Assembly (NCBI GenBank): GCA_017591395.1
Contig: WEDG01011602.1
Span: forward strand, 1-64,000
Source of the DNA: Schistocephalus solidus
Lineage: Eukaryota > Platyhelminthes > Cestoda > Diphyllobothriidea > Diphyllobothriidae
DNA length: 64,000 nt
Direction of reading: 5' to 3'
Part shown: positions 53,801 through 59,800 of the stretch, piece after piece
How positions within the stretch are numbered: position 1 is the stretch's first letter
How the letters are laid out: each line of letters starts with the position of its first letter
Made by a program: the position numbers and the translations under genes
The notes under the pieces: generated by a model
The model's input: the letters and a program-made list of their open reading frames with translations, nothing else
Told to the model about the DNA's origin: nothing
Database searches by the model: none

Positions 53801-56800
53801 ATGAGCAATTGAGGACATTTCTGAAGTGCTCGGCCCAGTGCTTCAGAATTTGCGATTTCTCTGTCAGCAGTGTTGTGCCGTCAGAGCTAAGCAGCGGTGC
53901 GGACCCCTTGATACACGGGCCGTAGATGGCCTTGATGGCTTTGAAAAAGTTTTTCATTTCATTGCGGTCCGCATACCCCTGGATTTCCTCAGCCTTTCGG
54001 ATCATCCAGGCATCCTGCATCTCCCGCAGTCGTTGTTGTACAAGGCGCCGGCATCTGAAGAAGGCTGCTTTGGTGGCGTCAGTCCGAAGGTCCATGTAGG
54101 CTTTGTGCAGCCTATTCTTCTCCGCGAGTAAGTTGCTGATGTCGGTGTCATTGTCGTCAAACCAGTCCTGGTGTCGACGGCGTGCGCGTCCGAGGCGACC
54201 CGCTTAGGGGGCACGACACTCACACACCTGGAATTCGAACATTCGCCTCGATTCGTGAAAACGGCGTATGTCAAGCACATTTTTAATCCATCCCTATGAT
54301 TTTGAAGGAAGCTTCTGCATCCCCAATGTTGCCCTAATCTTCGGTCATTTGTTCGTTATCGTGCTCCCTTTCATTGTTTTTGCCCTACTTCCCAACCTCA
54401 TCCCCGACCATCTCCGCTTTAGCACCCTCAACCAGAATGGCACGAGCAATGGCAATTCCGTCAAGGCCACAAAGACAACGCCTGAATCCGCAACCTCATC
54501 GCCACCGCCATCACAAACCATACTGCGTCAGCTGATCGCCAGCCGCGATTGGGTCGCACAGGACGCTGTGGCCACCAAACCCAGCGCCTACCTCACCGTC
54601 CTTAGTACCGCCATCCGCCGTTTCGCCGATCTTCTGACCTCTGCGGTTCGTCACTTGGGCGCCACGCCGGCCGCACGCACTGCCGTCTGGCGTGGTACAC
54701 TGCACTGGCTCTCCAGCGAGTTGCTTGAGGGCATCGCCACAGTCAACGAGTGCTCCGAGGAGGGTCGCAGCCAAATGCTACTAGATGTCCAGTCTACTGC
54801 CCTGCTCTGCGAATCTGAGAGTGGTATTCGGTGCGCCATTGTTGTCTTATATCGTTGCCATTTTCCACTTTATTGCCAGCAAAGAGAGCTATCAGCTAGT
54901 CCGCCCACCGCAAGCAAAGGGCACCACCACTCACTGTCCTACGGGGTTGGTGCGGCAATGACCTGCTCGTAAATCTGTTTCTACTGAAGCAGGCCCTCTT
55001 CTGCATCTGCCTCACACTATTCTTCAGTTGTCGAGACAACGTCAAGCCTATTGGAAATGGACGTTGGTGGATTTGCTTCTATGCCTGCTACACACCGTTT
55101 TGTCCCATCCTCTACATGAATCAGACGTCATTGAAGGACTTCTTGAATCTCACGGAAGCGAGTGGTGCTAGGGGGCCGCATCAAGAAAGAGCTGTTTCAG
55201 TCTAGTTCCAAAGGAGGGTGGCATCATCCCGTCAGTTTGGATCCTTCCAAGCTATTACTTGCGCTTTCAAATCTCTGCTTGTTTGCGGTGCGGCTTTAAG
55301 CCCTTGGGCCCAAACCCTGGCTTTTCAATCATTGGGCACGAAGTCAGCCATTGTACCATTTGAATCGCTACCTCATGCCCTGACAGATGTAGCTAGAAAT
55401 ATTCAAAGCCACTGAAGAGTATATTCCTGACCTCATCCAGCTTGGATGTCCAAGGATCCCTAGCTCTTGCGGACTCGTGTTTGCGGGAGGTGATTAGTTG
55501 ATGATGGCAACTTGGCTGGAAACGGCCTTGATTTTTCCCTTGCTACTTTCGGACTGTTGATTGCTCGACGCTATACGAACGCCTGCATTAGCACTAGACT
55601 AGCGCTCCAGGAGGCGCAAGCTGAAGGTGCATACATTTCGTCCTACAATGAGAATGGATCAGTGAGCGGCGCTGCTGACAGAAAACAAAAAATCACTAAC
55701 CAATCAGAAACCACCGCGAACGCATCCGCCATTTTCCTTATTCTATCTTTGTGGCCCCGTTCTACTATTTTAAATACACGGAGAAGTGACCAGATAAATA
55801 CTGATATTTGCTCAGTCTGTTACTACTTGGCACATTCAATTTCTAAATTACATTTTGGCATAAACTAGACCATTCAAAAAGTTTCTTTGCATATGCTCAA
55901 AATTGTTAAATGACTATTAGATAGTATTCAGGCTCGCAGAGGTCAGGGAAATATCTGCAAGTTTAAACAAGGGATTATCTGTAGTATTTATTACTGAACT
56001 TTTAGGGCCACGAAATCACCCAGACTTGCGAGACAAAACATCAATGTTCAAATGTGGCAAGCCTTGTTTGGTAAAACTCTCAAGGTTTACTTGATATCCT
56101 CCACAAGAAACAGGAACTTAGATGTGCGAAATAAGTCTAGAACAGAAGCAGACAAGAACTTTAACGAACAGGCGAATAAATTTCTTGTCCCAGCGATTGT
56201 GTCTACGTTTTCTCAACTACTTCCTGGGACTCACATTTTCGCTTCTTTCGCAAGTCGAGAAGACTATTAACTTGGGGAATAGCCCTAAATAGACTAACGC
56301 CGATTTCTGATTAAATTTATAATTACTTTGCCTAATAAAATAAATTGAAAACATTATGCGTGCAACAAGGACACTTTTCGGATGGGCTGTACGAATAAGT
56401 AAAATGGACAAACGTTTCGGGTGCCTCAATTTCAATTTCCGTCATCACCTTTCGCATACTTTATGTGACCTCAAATCGTCTTCCGTTTTTGCTGCTCCGC
56501 GAGCACTTTGTAGTTCGGGCGCCGATGCGCGTTTTTTCATTTTCTATTCAACCTCGAACGCTGTTCTTCCTGGCTATGCGCCGTCAGCTCTGCACTTGAG
56601 CATATGTTTCATGCCGGACAGGGCATGCTCACCTCGACAATTACTTTGGAACGCCACATGCTTCCGCCTGCCTGCCGATGATTCCTTATCCGGTGCGGAA
56701 CTTATCGAAATTCATGCATAGCAAAAGGCATCATTCTCTTCCCCGATTTTATCCGGGGATCCAGGGATCCCGATGGTGAAGTGGTGAACATTGGTCTCTG

Positions 56801-59800
56801 ACACTGGGGTCCTGCAATCAGCTGGGGTATGCTCAGTGTCTTTGCAATTCTGAAGCAGATTCATCTTCAAGGAAGGATGCCAGGAGGAGGTGTGATTAAC
56901 GTCTTCCTCGGCCATGATGCTGCGTTTTCCAACATACCGGGAGGACAGAACCAGAAAAAGGAACGCTCACCTATCAGGTTACGGATCCTGTCTGTCCGGT
57001 TGTGCTTTGCGGCTCAATCTGGAGCCCTCGCAGACAGACGCATAGTGACTATTAGCATAGGAGAATAAAGGGATACCGACAACAACAGCAAGGGAGATCG
57101 GGATGATAATGTTTGGTGACCTTATCGATGAGCATCTCTTTACCATAGTTACTATTATCGATCACAACCGACGGGCCAACGGGCACGAGGCTCCATGGTA
57201 GAACCAACATGACTCGATTTCGACGATGTCCACCGTATGCTCCACACCAGGTGATGCAGGGACGGTGACTTACGCGTGAATTAGTTTTAAGTGATAGTAG
57301 CCTTGCGCTGCAGCTACCGCACTCTCTCCTCCTCCCCCACCTGGAGCCCGGTGTCAAGACAGAGTCAAGAAGACCGGAGATGGGAGAGGGCGCAAAATGG
57401 ACGCCCAACGTGGGGCTCGAACCCACGACCCCGATATTACTAGTCTCGTGCTCTACTGACTGTGCTAGCCAGGCAAGGCAGCCAATAAGCCCGAAATAGC
57501 CACCCCGGTCCCCCATGTCTTTGTCAATATCCCTTATTTGCAAATGTAACTTGGCTTATGACTCCTGGCATCATAAGTCAGGTAGATTAGTAAATCTTTA
57601 CCTGTACTATTTGCCGGGTTTAGACCCTGAGCACCAAAACTACTCCCTTCGAAAAAAAGTATGTACACTGTTGTTGTACTCGTATACTGGAGTATTTTTA
57701 TGCTTTCCCGATGGTGCCGACCGAGTATATCAAAAGCCCCAGTTTTGTTACAACGTTTCATAGTTGACTTGCTAACGCAAAAGAATTGCTCAATCTTATT
57801 TCTGGGAACACGGGTTCGCTGTTAGTATTCGTCCTGAATTGAGACCATCCTTGAGCCTGTCAGCCAGCGCTTCTTGGATTTCAATTCATCCTTTGTTGTA
57901 TGGATGGTTAAACTCGTCTGATGCATCCTCATTCCGTCCCACCTTTGACCCATCTACCTTCAGTTCTAACAAATTTTGCGAGTGTAGGTCATACTAGAAA
58001 AGTACATGGATGCAGACGACCAGTTCTTGGATTTGATAACTGTTAGCACAGCTAATTTCCACCTATTTCCCATCACGAAGATCGATTTTTTTACTGCGTA
58101 AGTAAAACGACTGGTCGAGTACCGGAACCATTTGTTTCTTTGTCTGAGCTTTCGAACTCAGAAAGAAAGCGGGCTTTTGAAATTCAGACGCCAGGTTTTT
58201 CTGTTCTCCATTCACATCGGGAATTTTCTTATATGTACATCAGTCGGCCTGTTTCGCTCATTATGTACTAGTTGTTACCTTTCTTTGTTTTTTTGAACTG
58301 CAATAATGAGGTCATCTGCACACTCACCGTTGTAAGGGAAGTAAAATTTTGCGACTCATTCGCTGACAGCTGCCGTATTTGCCCATTTGGTATTGTCTGT
58401 GATCTTTCTAGGTTATCTGTTTGGCGTACCCACTTTTATCCACGCTGAATGGAGGACTTTTTTGCGAAGAATTTTGGAATGATACTTCCAAAGTAAAGCC
58501 CATCTCCCTCTGCCTTATAAAGGCGACAGGTTCAGAGGGTGGCTGCGCATGAACTCTGTATGCCGCCGCCAAACGGATACGTCGATTGACGGAGTTCTCC
58601 TACGAGTCCAGAGCTATGGACATCTGATCAACGAGTTTCGGGTTCGATCCTCCGGTGTTGCACCACCTGGGGTTGGCTATGACTGGTTGACAACGGCTAA
58701 TAAGCCAGAAATGGCCATTCCGATTTCCTTTGTATTTGCCGGCAATATTGACCTGCCTGTTCGACTACTAGCCGCAGTGTGGCTGCTTGCGTGGCTCGAG
58801 AGTGAGCCTCTAAGGCAGAGTGGATGGGGTGAGTACCGCTACGGATCGGTGAATGTTCATCAATATTTGCGATCTAACTTGGCGAGACAATGAGCTCGTG
58901 GCTCATTGGCTAGAGCGTTGGACTTCTGATCAACAGGTCGCGGGTTTGATCCTCGGGTGATGTACCACCTGGGGTGGATATGACTGACTGACGACAGCTA
59001 ATAAGCCAGAAATGGTCATTCCAGTTTACCTTGTCTTTACCGGCAATATTCACTTCAATCAATTTTTGACCTGTCCTGTTTCCGGTGTGGGCGATCATCT
59101 TCGCGACTGTGAAGTTAAACACGTGACTCTTATCGAGGGTTTCAGCAGCCCCTTGTGATAATTCTGTTACCCCTTCGCACAGCCAGATTATGTTCGTGTA
59201 TGCGCAATCTGAGCACGCTTTTCAGTTTGACCTGTGTAATTGCAAGAATAGTTTAGGAGCGGGCTGCGATACACTTCGCCTAACTGCCCCCTCATATTTA
59301 ATGGGTCTTCGGTTTTCATGATCTTGCTGTGCATGGTAGCTTTGGGTCGGTGGGCGATTCTTACGCCTCATTGCGCACCAATGCGCTTGGCCGCCTCGGA
59401 AACGTCCTTTATGCATGGCAGAGCATGCCATATCCCTGGCGGTTTCCGATGGGTTTCTACGTGGACGAACTTGTAGGCATCGGCTTATGAACGCCTTCGA
59501 ATAGGCATTCGGCATAACTTGGTCTCGGAGATATTGGGCTTCACGTTCTTGTTCTTCCGGGTTGATGCAATGAGTCTGGATGTGTGTAAAGAGTGGTTTC
59601 ACACAACTTCATTTGTGATCTACCGGGTGGTTATTGTGAAAACTGAGAAGCTGTATGATGTTCGTTGTTTTTCTGTAAACCGTCGTCTCAATTTTACCGT
59701 TGGGACTTAGCCTAAAGAGGACATCAGAAAAGGGTAACTGCTGCTCATTTTCTTCTTCGTGAATTTATATCCGAGAGGATTGAGTTTGAACAGATAATGG

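Larger units (their letters stand above)
49704..54194 (-). mobile_element. LINE copy 3: 5'-truncated, with target-site duplication
   Basis: Antisense in VPS50 intron 16. The 3' end is TACGGCAGTTCGACCGTC (as read on the + strand) at 49704. The 5' end is cut inside the linker at CGCGTCCGAGG, so the endonuclease is absent. The body keeps linker, RT and zinc fingers largely in one frame, with stop codons at 53588, 52623 and a frameshift at 52254. The duplication on both sides and the truncation show ordinary target-primed insertion. Confidence 0.93.

Noticed and set aside
58888..58960. SINE head as a functional tRNA gene
   Set aside because: Anticodon loop of irregular length, and directly attached to the SINE body found in many copies.
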